Below are positions 43,587 through 52,055 of a stretch of DNA of 64,000 nucleotides, in pieces. The notes under the pieces are model-generated. The model was not told where the DNA came from and did no database searches. It saw only the letters and a program-made list of their open reading frames with translations. Positions within the stretch are counted from its first letter, which is position 1. Every line of letters begins with the position of its first letter. This stretch comes from Streptomyces sp. Ncost-T10-10d (GTDB taxonomy: Bacteria > Actinomycetota > Actinomycetes > Streptomycetales > Streptomycetaceae): NCBI RefSeq assembly GCF_900091955.1, contig NZ_FMDF01000160.1, positions 1 to 64,000 of the forward strand. Reading direction: 5' to 3'. The position numbers were made by a program, and so were the translations under genes.

Positions 43587-43860
43587 ATGGACATGAACGC
43601 GCACGCCCGGCGACGGTTCCTCGCCATCGGCGCGGCGGCGGCCGCGTCCGCCACCCCGCTGCTCAGTCACCGAGCTGCTGGGCCGGGCCACCGAGGTCAC
43701 GGTCAGGATCGGCGGGCAGCAGCTGTCCCTCGTCGTCCCGCGCGCCGAGGCGGTGGGCCTGAGACCCGACCGTCCGGTCCGGCTCTCCGTGCCGCCTGAG
43801 AGTCTGCTGCTGTTCGAGGCCGACCGGCCGGCACGTCCAGGACGAAGGATCAGCACGTGA
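43587..43860 (+). pseudogene. ABC-importer deletion scar: Tat signal start joined to ATPase C-terminus
   Basis: The frame from the ATG at 43587 (good GGAGG upstream) reads MDMNAHARRRFLAIGAAAAA, a twin-arginine signal like those of sugar-binding lipoproteins, up to about 43660. From about 43666 a different frame reads TELLGRATEVTVRIGG, then LRPDRPVRLSVPPESLLLFE, and ends at the TGA overlapping the DeoR GTG. This second part looks like the C-terminal TOBE region of a sugar ABC ATPase. The simplest reading is one deletion that removed most of the binding protein, the permeases and the ATPase core. Confidence 0.65.
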
Positions 43861-44675
43861 GCAACGTTCCGCAGCGGGGCCCCGCCCCACGCCAGGCATC
43901 CATAGCCGAGTACGTCCTCGCGCAGGGCGAGGTGAGCGCCGCCGAACTCGCAGAGCGTTTCGACGTCAGCCTGATGACCATCCACCGCGATCTGGACGAG
44001 CTGGAACGACAGGGCATCGTCCGCAAGTTCCGCGGCGGTGTCACCGCCCAGCCCTCCGGCGTCTTCGAGTCGAACGTCTCCTACCGGCTGAAGACGATGC
44101 GCGCCGAGAAGGCCGCCGTCGCCGAACGGGCCCTGCGGCTCATCGAGCCGGGCATGGCGGTGATGCTCGACGATTCGACGTCCACGCTGGAGATCGCGCG
44201 CAGGCTGCGCTCCATCACTCCGCTGACCGTCGTCACCAACTTCCTCGAAGCGATCAACCTGCTGTCGCAGGAGCGCGGCATCCATCTGATGGGCCTCGGC
44301 GGCGACTTCGACCCGCTGCACTCCTCGTTCCTCGGCGTCTCGTGCGTGGAGGCGGTCCAGTCGCTCCAGGTCGACATCTGTTTCACCTCCACCTCCGCCG
44401 TGTCCGGCGGTTACGCCTACCACCAGGAACAGCACATCGTCTCCGTCAAGCGGGCGATGCTCGACTCGGCGAGCCGCAATGTGCTGCTGCTCGACCACTC
44501 CAAGCTGGGCCGGGTGGCCCTGCACCGGCTCGCCCCGCTCTCCCGCTTCGATCTGCTGCTGGTCGACGACGGGGCGTCGGACCGGGCACTGCGCGAACTC
44601 GACGAGCACAAGGTGCCCTACGAGGTCTGCGGCACCGGCCGGGAACCCGGAGCGGGAGGCGGCGATGACGGGTGA
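43857..44675 (+). CDS. DeoR-family transcriptional regulator
   Basis: 272 residues. Winged HTH at about 16-60 (SIAEYVLAQGEVSAAELAER, then MTIHRDLDELERQGIVRK) and a C-terminal DeoRC sugar-phosphate-sensing domain with the DDSTSTLEIARRL loop. It presumably represses this locus until a phosphorylated sugar appears. Its GTG overlaps the preceding scar stop and its TGA overlaps the following scar GTG, as GTGA in both cases. It was therefore once translated in series with transporter genes that are now mostly missing. Confidence 0.93.
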   Translation: MSNVPQRGPAPRQASIAEYVLAQGEVSAAELAERFDVSLMTIHRDLDELERQGIVRKFRGGVTAQPSGVFESNVSYRLKTMRAEKAAVAERALRLIEPGMAVMLDDSTSTLEIARRLRSITPLTVVTNFLEAINLLSQERGIHLMGLGGDFDPLHSSFLGVSCVEAVQSLQVDICFTSTSAVSGGYAYHQEQHIVSVKRAMLDSASRNVLLLDHSKLGRVALHRLAPLSRFDLLLVDDGASDRALRELDEHKVPYEVCGTGREPGAGGGDDG

Positions 44676-45057
44676 CTGAACCGACCCTGCGCGCACTGCG
44701 CAAGACCTGCACCGGACGCGGGGGCCGGGTACGGCCGACGGGGCGGGCGGGGTCCGCCTCTCGGGCTCCGTGCGCATCCCCGTACCGCAGCGGCCCGCGG
44801 CGGGGCGCGCGGTGGTGCTCGGCATCCGCCCGGAGGACCTGCGCCTGGACGACGCGGGTGTACGGGCCCGGGTCGCCGCCCATGAACCCCTGCTGGAATC
44901 CGGCATCGCCACGCCCTCGCTCGACGGCGTGGCGAAGCCGCTGGTCGTCGCGACCGGTCCGGAGGCACGGCTCGACCGGGACGACACCGTACGCATCACC
45001 GCCGATCCCCGGCACATCCATGTCTTCGACACCCGGACAGGAGACGCTCTGCGATGA
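44672..45057 (+). pseudogene. Internally deleted ABC ATPase remnant
   Basis: The GTG frame reads MTEPTLRALRKTCTGRG, the usual start of a carbohydrate ABC ATPase, for only about 17 codons. From about 44720 a shifted frame reads on to VVLGIRPEDLRL and ends DPRHIHVFDTRTGDALR, typical of the C-terminal TOBE/regulatory domain. Walker A, signature and Walker B motifs are all absent. Length is 386 bases instead of about 1100. The stop overlaps the dehydrogenase ATG as ATGA. Confidence 0.7.
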
Positions 45058-46091
45058 CCCGCCCCATGACGGTCCGCCCCGCGACGAGGATTCTGGTCGC
45101 CGGTGACCGTTTCGTCCGCAACTCCCTGATCGCCGAGGCCCTCCACCACGCTCTCGGCCCGGAGCACCATCTCACCGAACTCACCCTCCCCTGGCCCCTG
45201 GAGCCCTTCGGCAAGGTCGCCGAGGTCGACGAGGCGAGCGACGTCGAGGACGCACTGATCCGCGCCCTGGACGGGGTCGAGGTGTGCGTGACGCAGATGG
45301 GCCCGTTCACGGAACGGGTCCTGGCCGCCGCACCCGATCTGCGGCTGGTCGTGGTCTGCCGGGGCGGCCCGGTCAATGTGAACGCAGCCGCGGCACGGGC
45401 CCGGGGTGTGCGGGTGTGCTTCGCGCCCGGACGCAATGCGGCGGCGACCGCCGAGTTCACCGTGGGGCTGATGCTCTCGGCCCTGCGCCGCATCCCCGAG
45501 GCCCACCGCTCCCTCGCCGTCGACGGCCGCTGGGACGCCTCCCACTACACGTACGAGAACTGCGGCCTGGAGCTGGAGGACACTCCCGTCGGCCTGATCG
45601 GTTACGGCGCGGTCGGCAGCCGGGTGGCCCGGGTACTCTCCGCGTTCGGCGCCGAGGTCGAGGTGTACGACCCGTATGTGCGCGGCGACGTCCACGGCAT
45701 GCGCGCCACCTCACTGGAGGCGCTCCTGGACCGCTCCCGCGTCCTCACCCTGCACGCCCGGCTCACCCCGGAGACCCGGCATCTCATCGGCGCCCGCGAA
45801 CTGGCCCTGCTGCCGCGTGGCGCGGTCCTCGTGAACGCGGCCCGGGGCGGGTTGCTGGACACGGACGCGCTGTGCGACGCCCTGGACTCGGGGCAGTTGC
45901 GGGCCGCGGCGCTGGACACATACGAGCAGGAGCCGCCCCCGCCCACGTCACGGCTCTTCCGCACCCCGCGTCTGCTGATGACCCCGCATGTGGCGGGCGC
46001 CAGCCGGCCGGTCGCGCAGAAGGCGGCCCGGATCGCTGCGGCCGAGGTGGCGCGCTACGTGCGGGGCGAACCTCTCGCCCACGCACTGTGA
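45054..46091 (+). CDS. D-2-hydroxyacid dehydrogenase (NAD-dependent)
   Basis: 345 residues. Rossmann motif GYGAVG at 183-188, catalytic R264 (NAARGG), E293 (TYEQEP) and H312 (TPHVAGAS). The N-terminal substrate domain has CRGGPVNVNAAAARARGVRV. It would oxidise or reduce a 2-hydroxy acid in the sugar pathway. The ATG follows AGGAGA and overlaps the ATPase-remnant stop. Thirteen bases separate it from the second FGGY kinase. Confidence 0.93.
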   Translation: MTRPMTVRPATRILVAGDRFVRNSLIAEALHHALGPEHHLTELTLPWPLEPFGKVAEVDEASDVEDALIRALDGVEVCVTQMGPFTERVLAAAPDLRLVVVCRGGPVNVNAAAARARGVRVCFAPGRNAAATAEFTVGLMLSALRRIPEAHRSLAVDGRWDASHYTYENCGLELEDTPVGLIGYGAVGSRVARVLSAFGAEVEVYDPYVRGDVHGMRATSLEALLDRSRVLTLHARLTPETRHLIGARELALLPRGAVLVNAARGGLLDTDALCDALDSGQLRAAALDTYEQEPPPPTSRLFRTPRLLMTPHVAGASRPVAQKAARIAAAEVARYVRGEPLAHAL

Positions 46092-46104
46092 GGGGAGCCT
46101 GTCC

Positions 46105-47508
46105 ATGACGAGGTACATCGGCATCGATGCCGGCACATCCGTGGTGAAGGCCGCGGCCTTCGACCCGCAGGGCCGCACGCTGGCCGTCGAATCCCGCCCC
46201 GTGGGGCTCACGATCCGCGGCGGTTTCGTGGAGCAGGACATGGAGGAGGTGTACGGGGCGGTCTGCGAGGTCCTGGCCGCGCTGGGCACCGACGGGGTCG
46301 CGTTCGCCGGCCTCACCGGTCAGGGCGACGGCGTCTGGCTGGTCGACGCGGCGGGCCGGCCGGTGCGTACGGCGATCTCCTGGATGGACGGCCGAGCCCA
46401 TGAACTGGTCGACGCCTGGCTGGCGTCCGGTGTCTTCGGAGCCGTCTACCGGCGCACCGGCAGCGCGATGTTCCCGGGCTGTCCGGGCCCGGTGCTGGCC
46501 TGGCTCGACCGTCACGACCCGGCCTCGCTCGACGCGGCGACGACCGCCCTGTACTGCAAGGACATGGTGTTCCAGCGTCTGACGGGGGTCCGGGCCACGG
46601 ATGTCTCCGATGCGTCGATGCCGTTCCTGGACCCGATGACCCGTATGTACTCCTCGGATGTCGTGGCCGCACTCGGCCTCGGTCACCGGGCTTCGCTCCT
46701 CGCCCCGGTCAGCGATCCGGTCGCCACCGCCGAACTCCCCTCCGGGGTACGGATATCCAACGGTCCTTACGATCTGCCGGCCTCCGCCCTGGGGGCGGGC
46801 GTCACCCGTCCCGGCGACGGTCTGCTGATCGTCGGCACCTGCCTGGCCGCGCTGGTGGCCACGGAGCGGCTCGATCTGGACGGCGAGCCGGCGGGTCTGT
46901 ACATCTCCACCGACCGACCGGGCCACTGGCTGCGCGCCATGCCGGCGATGGTCGGCACCGCGGCCCTCGACTGGATCCTGGCCACCACCGGCGTACGCCA
47001 TGCGGAGGTCGACTCGCTCCTCGCCGCCACTCCGCCCGGCGCGAACGGTGTCCGCGTGCTCCCCTATTTCGCCCCGTCCGGCGAACGCGCCCCGTTCGTC
47101 GAGCCGCGCCTGCGGGCCGAGCTGACCGGCGTGTCGCTGGAGACCACCCCGGCGGATCTGATCCGCGCGGTCTGCGAGGGCATCGGCTTCGCCGCCCGCC
47201 ACTGCCTGGAGGCCGCGGGCCTCACCGGCACCCTCGCCCTGTGCGGCGGCGGCACCCGCTCCCCTGCCTGGATGCGCCTGTTCGCCGATGTGCTGGGCCG
47301 GCCGGTCCGGATCGTGGAGGGCGAGGTCGGTGCGCGGGGCGCGGTGCTCGCGGCGGCACAGCGCTTCGGCGCGGAGTTGGACACGGCTGCCTGGACGGCC
47401 CCGGCAGAGGTCGTCGAACCGGACCCGGAACGGGCGGTGTTCTATGCGAAGGCGTACGAGGACCACCTGGCCCGGCTCGCCGCGGCCCGTACGCACGCCC
47501 GCGCATGA
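46105..47508 (+). CDS. FGGY-family carbohydrate kinase (second)
   Basis: 467 residues. MTRYIGIDAGTSVVKAAAFD at the start, AFAGLTGQGDGVWLVD with the catalytic region, ISWMDGRAHEL, and the C-terminal LCGGGTRSPAWMRLFADVLG. Related to erythritol- and L-xylulose-type kinases, though the substrate cannot be assigned. Good ribosome site GAGGGGAG. Last gene of the DeoR operon; no aldolase or isomerase accompanies it here. Confidence 0.93.
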   Translation: MTRYIGIDAGTSVVKAAAFDPQGRTLAVESRPVGLTIRGGFVEQDMEEVYGAVCEVLAALGTDGVAFAGLTGQGDGVWLVDAAGRPVRTAISWMDGRAHELVDAWLASGVFGAVYRRTGSAMFPGCPGPVLAWLDRHDPASLDAATTALYCKDMVFQRLTGVRATDVSDASMPFLDPMTRMYSSDVVAALGLGHRASLLAPVSDPVATAELPSGVRISNGPYDLPASALGAGVTRPGDGLLIVGTCLAALVATERLDLDGEPAGLYISTDRPGHWLRAMPAMVGTAALDWILATTGVRHAEVDSLLAATPPGANGVRVLPYFAPSGERAPFVEPRLRAELTGVSLETTPADLIRAVCEGIGFAARHCLEAAGLTGTLALCGGGTRSPAWMRLFADVLGRPVRIVEGEVGARGAVLAAAQRFGAELDTAAWTAPAEVVEPDPERAVFYAKAYEDHLARLAAARTHARA

Positions 47509-47559
47509 GCACTCGTTCCCGGTCCGAGGACACGCACCACCGGCGCCGGTCCCCGCCCC

Positions 47560-48264
47560 TCAGCTGTGGAACTGGTTGAAGGTGGCACTTGCGAGCAGGG
47601 AGCCGTCCGCGTTGAGCAGGCGGACGCCGGTGACCGGTGATGTGCCGGCGAGGTAGGGCCCGCCCCAGGAGCCGTAGCCGTCGTCATTGAGGGTGAAGGA
47701 ACCGATCTTGACGATGGAGCCGTCGGCCCGCTGCAACTGGCAGCGGACGGTGCCGGAGTGCCCGTCGGCGTCCACCGCCATGTACAACCAGGGCGAGGAC
47801 CCGGTGTAGAGGTAGACCTGCCCGAACGACTGGCCCGCGTGGGCGAGTTGAGCGGTGAGCAGCCGCGGTTGCACCGGGACGACGATGGGCGCGACCGGGA
47901 CCGGACGGCCGACGGACGCACCCAGCACCCAACCGCCGCCACCGAGGGCGAGGCCCGCTGCCGCTGCCGCCGCGGCGAGGGCGAACCGCCGCCACTGCAC
48001 GCGCCGGCGCGGCCGTCGCCCGGAGGAGAGCCCGAGCCGGTCGATCACCCTGTCCTCGAAGCCGACCGGCGGTTCGCTGCCGGGTACAAGATCCAGCAGC
48101 GCGTCCGACGCCGCCGTCAGCTCGTGGACGTATTCGCGGCAGGCCGGGCAGTGCTCCAGGTGGTCCATCACCCCGGCCCGGTCCTCGGCGGGCAGCACGC
48201 CGAGCGCCAGCTCCGCGCCGATCTCCCGGAGCTGCTCACAGCTGAACCCGCCGTTGTCAGTCAT
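47560..48264 (-). CDS. Anti-sigma factor with zinc-binding domain
   Basis: 234 residues. The N-terminal ZAS domain has the His-x3-Cys-x2-Cys motif in DHLEHCPACREYVHEL. One membrane helix lies at about 93-115 (FALAAAAAAAGLALGGG), and an extracytoplasmic RskA-like domain contains SSPWLYMAVDADGHSG. Its ATG overlaps the sigma-factor stop by eight bases, so it is translationally coupled and should hold that sigma factor inactive. Confidence 0.92.
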   Translation of the reverse strand: MTDNGGFSCEQLREIGAELALGVLPAEDRAGVMDHLEHCPACREYVHELTAASDALLDLVPGSEPPVGFEDRVIDRLGLSSGRRPRRRVQWRRFALAAAAAAAGLALGGGGWVLGASVGRPVPVAPIVVPVQPRLLTAQLAHAGQSFGQVYLYTGSSPWLYMAVDADGHSGTVRCQLQRADGSIVKIGSFTLNDDGYGSWGGPYLAGTSPVTGVRLLNADGSLLASATFNQFHS

Positions 48265-48838
48265 GGTCCACCTGCCTCGTCGCGAGCGACGCCCGGACCT
48301 TGCCCATGGCCGTCCTTATCCGGGTCTTGGCAGTACCGAGCGGTATCTCCTCGATGTCGGCGACCTGCTGAGCCGTCATCCCGTAGATCCCTGCCATCAC
48401 CAGAGCCCGCGCCTGCTCCCGTGGCAGTGCGCCGACCGCGCGGCGCAGTTCCACCGCGGTCTCGGTGGAGAGTGCATGCCGCTCCGGTGTGTCCGTGATG
48501 GTCTCCATCATGTTCTCCAGGTCTGCGGGGTCGACCGGAGTGGCCTTGCGCGCGCGTACGGCGTCGATCGCGAGGTTGTGTGCGATGGCCGCCAGCCAGG
48601 TGGGCACCGATCCCCGGCGCGGGTCGTAGACCTGAGCGTGTCGGCAGGCACGCTCGAAGGTCTGCTGGGCGATGTCCTCGGCGAGCTGGACATCACCCAC
48701 CACGGCGATGGCCACGCCGAAGACCCGACGCTGGAACCGCCGGACGAAGGCCACGGCGATCTCGGGGTCGCCGGTCATGAGCCCGGCCAGCAGCGCTTCG
48801 TCGGGCACCCGCTCCAGGGGTATGCCAATCCTGCGCAT
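48257..48838 (-). CDS. ECF-type RNA polymerase sigma factor
   Basis: 193 residues. Region 2 from about 27 to 95 (VAFVRRFQRRVFGVAIAVVG, AEDIAQQTFERACRH, WLAAIAHNLAIDAVR) and region 4 from about 130 (LPREQARALVMAGIYGMTAQ, then EIPLGTAKTRIRTAMGKVR). AAGGAG lies only one base before the ATG, too close for normal initiation, so expression may be weak or the true start may differ. It pairs with the membrane anti-sigma factor. Divergent from the His-rich peptide gene. Confidence 0.93.
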   Translation of the reverse strand: MRRIGIPLERVPDEALLAGLMTGDPEIAVAFVRRFQRRVFGVAIAVVGDVQLAEDIAQQTFERACRHAQVYDPRRGSVPTWLAAIAHNLAIDAVRARKATPVDPADLENMMETITDTPERHALSTETAVELRRAVGALPREQARALVMAGIYGMTAQQVADIEEIPLGTAKTRIRTAMGKVRASLATRQVDHD

Positions 48839-49037
48839 ACTCCTTACGTAACACGGGCCCGCAGGGATTGCCTGCGCCGGGCAACCCCGGCGCGGTGGAA
48901 GGACTGGCACAGGACCGCGGCATCAGTGCGCGGCGAAGACGGTGGACTGACCCGGGTACGAAAATTTCCTGAAACAGGCAATCCCCTGAGCACTCCGGAG
49001 CGTATTCCATCTGGAAGCCTCTTCAGGAGGGAAGCTC

Positions 49038-49214
49038 ATGGCGATCTTCAGTCATCTCATCCCCGCGAGAAGCGGTCACGACATGAGGGACACGTCGCGG
49101 CGCTTCGACGACAACGGAAGGGACCATCGTGGCCACCGTGGTCACGACCACGGCCACGACCACGACCACGGTCACGGCCACGGTCACGGCGGCCACCGCG
49201 ATCACCGCTGGTGA
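49038..49214 (+). CDS. Small histidine-rich peptide, probable metal binder
   Basis: A 58-codon gene with a textbook ribosome site (AGGAGG, then seven bases, then ATG). The first 28 residues are ordinary (MAIFSHLIPARSGHDMRDTS); residues 30-56 contain 12 of its 14 histidines in GHDHGHDHDHGHGHGHG-type alternation, ending in Trp. Such tracts bind Ni, Zn, Co or Cu. There is no signal peptide, so it is probably cytosolic. It lies between an ECF sigma factor (divergent) and an ABC exporter 70 bases downstream. Function unknown; nickel or zinc buffering is an inference. Confidence 0.75.
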   Translation: MAIFSHLIPARSGHDMRDTSRRFDDNGRDHRGHRGHDHGHDHDHGHGHGHGGHRDHRW

Positions 49215-49260
49215 TCGCGCAGGACGGCCGGGCGGGCCCGGGCTCTTGGTCCGCCCGGCC
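49198..49260 (+). promoter_or_regulatory. Two tandem hairpins between His-rich peptide and ABC exporter genes
   Basis: Hairpin 1 (49198-49218) has a perfect 9-bp stem with a GCT loop and contains the peptide stop codon. Hairpin 2 (49226-49235 with 49251-49260) has a 10-bp GC stem and is followed by GGCAATCTTT. They may terminate or attenuate transcription into the exporter gene. Confidence 0.55.
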
Positions 49261-49284
49261 GGCAATCTTTGAGGAACGCGTCTT

Positions 49285-51147
49285 ATGAGGCGTGTCTCGC
49301 TTCATGTGCTGCGGCGGCTGCTGTCGGTGGCCGATGACCCCGACGCAGTCGTCGCCGCCGCGCCGCCCGTGGCACCGCGTGAGGCGTTCCGGCGGTTCTG
49401 GCCCTATACACGCGGCGGCCGGCACTGGCTCGTTCCGGTACTCGTCTTCAGCATGGCCGGACCCGTCATCGACGCGGCCGAGATCTGGCTGTTCAAAGTC
49501 GTGGTGGACGACGTCCTCGTTCCGCGCGATCTGCGTCCCTTCCTCTGGATCGCCCTGGCATACGCAGGGCTCGTCATCTGCTCCGGCGTTCTGGGATTCG
49601 CCGACGACGTGACCTCCACCTGGGTCAGTGAGCATTTCCTGCTGGCCCTTCGGTCGGATGTGTTCCGGCACGTCCAGGGCCTCTCACTCGGGTTCTTCGA
49701 ACGGCGACGGCTGGGGGACCTGCTGTCGCGTATCACCGGCGATGTCGACGCGGTCGAGACGTTCCTCCTCTCGGGGGTGGCGGACGGCCTGTACTACGTG
49801 ATCCGGTTGGGCGTCTTCCTCGGTCTGCTGTTCTACCTGCGGTGGGACCTGACCCTCCTCGCGCTCGTCATCGTGCCGCTCTTCTGGTGGGCGGCCCGGC
49901 GCTTCTCCCGGCTGATCAAGGCCGCATCGCGCGAGCGGCGGCGGCGCAGCGGCTCCATCAGCGCGATCGCCGAGGAGTCACTCGGCAACATCGCCCTGGT
50001 GCAGGCGTACAACCGGCAGGAGTCGGAGGATCGACGGTTCGAACGCGAGAGTGTGGGCAAGTTCCGCGCGGCGATGACCTCGGCGCGCATCCGCGCCGTC
50101 TACGGCCCGATCGTCGACGTCATCGAGCTGGCCGGCGGGCTGGCCGTCATGGGCCTGGGCACGTGGAAGTTGGCGCAGGGTCAGCTCACCCTGGGCGGGC
50201 TGCTGGTCTTCCTCGCGCTGCTGGGCAATCTCTACGGTCCGATCCGCGACCTGTCCCACCTCGCCAACACGTTCTACGCGGCGTCCGCCTCCGCCGAGCG
50301 GATCATCGAGCTGCTCGACCAGCGCCCCCAGGTCGTCGACGCCGCCCACGCCCGACGGATCGGGCGCGCCCGGGGCGACATCGAGTTCCGCGGCGTCTGT
50401 TTCCGCTATCCGGGTACGTCCCGGTGGGCGCTCTTGGACGTGTCGTTCCACGTGACGCCCGGCACGACGCTGGCACTGGTCGGCGCGAGCGGTGCCGGTA
50501 AATCCACGGTCGGGAAGCTTCAACTGCGCTTCTACGACCCGGACCGGGGCGCCATCCTCCTCGACGGCACCGACCTGAGGGACCTCCAGCTGTCCGAGCT
50601 GCGCGAGAACGTCGCGGTGGTCCTCCAGGAGACGCTGGTCTTCCACGGCACCGTACGGGAGAACATCGCCTACGGCCGTCCGGACGCCGCGGAGGCGGAC
50701 ATCGTCGCGGCGGCCCGCGCCGCCGACGCCCACGACTTCATCCAGCTGCTGCCCGAGGGCTACGACACCCTGGTGGGCCAGCGTGGCCGAACACTGTCCG
50801 GCGGGCAGGCCCAGCGCCTCGCGATCGCCCGCGCGATGATCAGGGACGCACCCGTACTGCTCCTGGACGAACCGACCACCGGCCTGGACGCCCGGTCGGG
50901 CCGCCGGATCATGGAACCGCTGCGCCGGCTCATGGCCGGGCGGACCACCATCGTCATCTCCCACAACCTGTTCACCGTCCGCGACGCCACATCCACCGTG
51001 GTGCTGGACCGTGGCCGGGTCGTCGAGTACGGAACGCACGAAGACCTGCTCCTGCGCGGCGGAACCTATGCCCGGCTGCACCGGCTGAACGAAGTGACCG
51101 GCCCCGCCCTCGCCGGCGCCCCATCCCCACGGAAGGTTCTCCCATGA
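49285..51147 (+). CDS. ABC exporter, fused permease and ATPase
   Basis: 620 residues, a half-transporter. Six-helix membrane domain (about 40-320) with GFFERRRLGDLLSRITGDVD, and an ATPase domain with Walker A GASGAGKST, signature TLSGGQAQRLAIARA, Walker B VLLLDEPTTGLD and H-loop IVISHNL. Walker A is followed by VGKLQLRFYDP, where LLKLLLR-like sequence is usual. It resembles Atm1/lipid exporters; metal, peptide or lipid substrates are all possible. Ribosome site GAGGAA. It follows the His-rich peptide and precedes sodF. Confidence 0.9.
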   Translation: MRRVSLHVLRRLLSVADDPDAVVAAAPPVAPREAFRRFWPYTRGGRHWLVPVLVFSMAGPVIDAAEIWLFKVVVDDVLVPRDLRPFLWIALAYAGLVICSGVLGFADDVTSTWVSEHFLLALRSDVFRHVQGLSLGFFERRRLGDLLSRITGDVDAVETFLLSGVADGLYYVIRLGVFLGLLFYLRWDLTLLALVIVPLFWWAARRFSRLIKAASRERRRRSGSISAIAEESLGNIALVQAYNRQESEDRRFERESVGKFRAAMTSARIRAVYGPIVDVIELAGGLAVMGLGTWKLAQGQLTLGGLLVFLALLGNLYGPIRDLSHLANTFYAASASAERIIELLDQRPQVVDAAHARRIGRARGDIEFRGVCFRYPGTSRWALLDVSFHVTPGTTLALVGASGAGKSTVGKLQLRFYDPDRGAILLDGTDLRDLQLSELRENVAVVLQETLVFHGTVRENIAYGRPDAAEADIVAAARAADAHDFIQLLPEGYDTLVGQRGRTLSGGQAQRLAIARAMIRDAPVLLLDEPTTGLDARSGRRIMEPLRRLMAGRTTIVISHNLFTVRDATSTVVLDRGRVVEYGTHEDLLLRGGTYARLHRLNEVTGPALAGAPSPRKVLP

Positions 51148-51241
51148 GCCGCGCCACAGCCGGGCCGGCCCCGCCTCTCGCCCCGGCGTCCTAGTCCGAA
51201 GGACTGATCACCTCCACCCCCCTCCTGCTGTTAGCCTGCTC

Positions 51242-51258
51242 TTGCATATAGGTTGCAA
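51242..51258. promoter_or_regulatory. Nur box of sodF
   Basis: TTGCAT, five bases, TTGCAA matches the Nur operator TTGCAA-N5-TTGCAA with one mismatch. It lies 35 bases before the sodF start. In Streptomyces, Ni-bound Nur represses sodF from exactly such a site. Confidence 0.85.
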
Positions 51259-51292
51259 TAACAACAGGACAGCAGCTGAAAGGTTCGACCAC

Positions 51293-51934
51293 ATGGCCAC
51301 GTACACGCTTCCGGAACTCCCGTACGACTACGCGGCGCTCGAACCGGTCATCAATCCGCAGATCATCGAGCTCCACCACGACAAGCACCACGCCGCCTAT
51401 GTGAAGGGTGCGAACGACACCCTGGAGCAGCTGGCGGAGGCGCGCGACAAGGAGGCATGGGGAGCGATCAACGGGCTCCAGAAGAACCTCGCGTTCCACC
51501 TCTCCGGCCACATCCTGCACTCGATCTACTGGCACAACATGACCGGCGACGGCGGCGGCGAGCCCCTCGCGGCGGACGGTGTCGGCGACCTCGCGGACGC
51601 GATCACCGAGTCGTTCGGCTCGTTCGCCGGCTTCAAGTCCCAGCTGACGAAGGCCGCGGCCACCACGCAGGGCTCCGGCTGGGGCGTCCTCGCGTACGAG
51701 CCGGTGAGCGGAAAGCTGATCGTCGAGCAGGTCTACGACCACCAGGGCAATGTCGGCCAGGGCTCCGTTCCGATCCTGGTCTTCGACGCCTGGGAGCACG
51801 CCTTCTATCTCCAGTACAAGAACCAGAAGGTCGACTTCATCGAGGCGATGTGGGCCGTCGTCAACTGGCAGGACGTGGCGAAGCGTTACGCGGCCGCCAA
51901 GGAGCGCGCCGACGTACTGCTGCTCGCCCCTTGA
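51293..51934 (+). CDS. sodF: Superoxide dismutase, Fe type
   Basis: 213 residues. Metal ligands H28 (ELHHDKHH), H76 (GHILHSIYW), D165 and H169 (VFDAWEHAFYLQY) are all present. The protein converts superoxide to oxygen and peroxide in the cytosol. The ATG at 51293 starts MATYTLPELPYDYAALEP, with AAAGG upstream. The Nur box in its promoter predicts repression when nickel is sufficient, when Ni-SOD takes over. Followed by a strong terminator. Confidence 0.96.
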   Translation: MATYTLPELPYDYAALEPVINPQIIELHHDKHHAAYVKGANDTLEQLAEARDKEAWGAINGLQKNLAFHLSGHILHSIYWHNMTGDGGGEPLAADGVGDLADAITESFGSFAGFKSQLTKAAATTQGSGWGVLAYEPVSGKLIVEQVYDHQGNVGQGSVPILVFDAWEHAFYLQYKNQKVDFIEAMWAVVNWQDVAKRYAAAKERADVLLLAP

Positions 51935-52004
51935 CCGGGAGGCGCAGATACGTCCTGCCTCGTGATCGTCTTCTCAACCTTCACCGGGCAGGCGGATGAA
52001 GGGG

Positions 52005-52037
52005 GGACCCTCGCCTGGACGTGACAGGCGAGGGTCC
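52005..52037 (+). terminator. Terminator of sodF
   Basis: A 12-bp perfect stem (52005-52016 with 52026-52037) and nine-base loop, followed by TTC, lie between sodF and a convergent hydrolase. Confidence 0.8.
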
Positions 52038-52055
52038 TTCTCTGCGTCCGACGCC

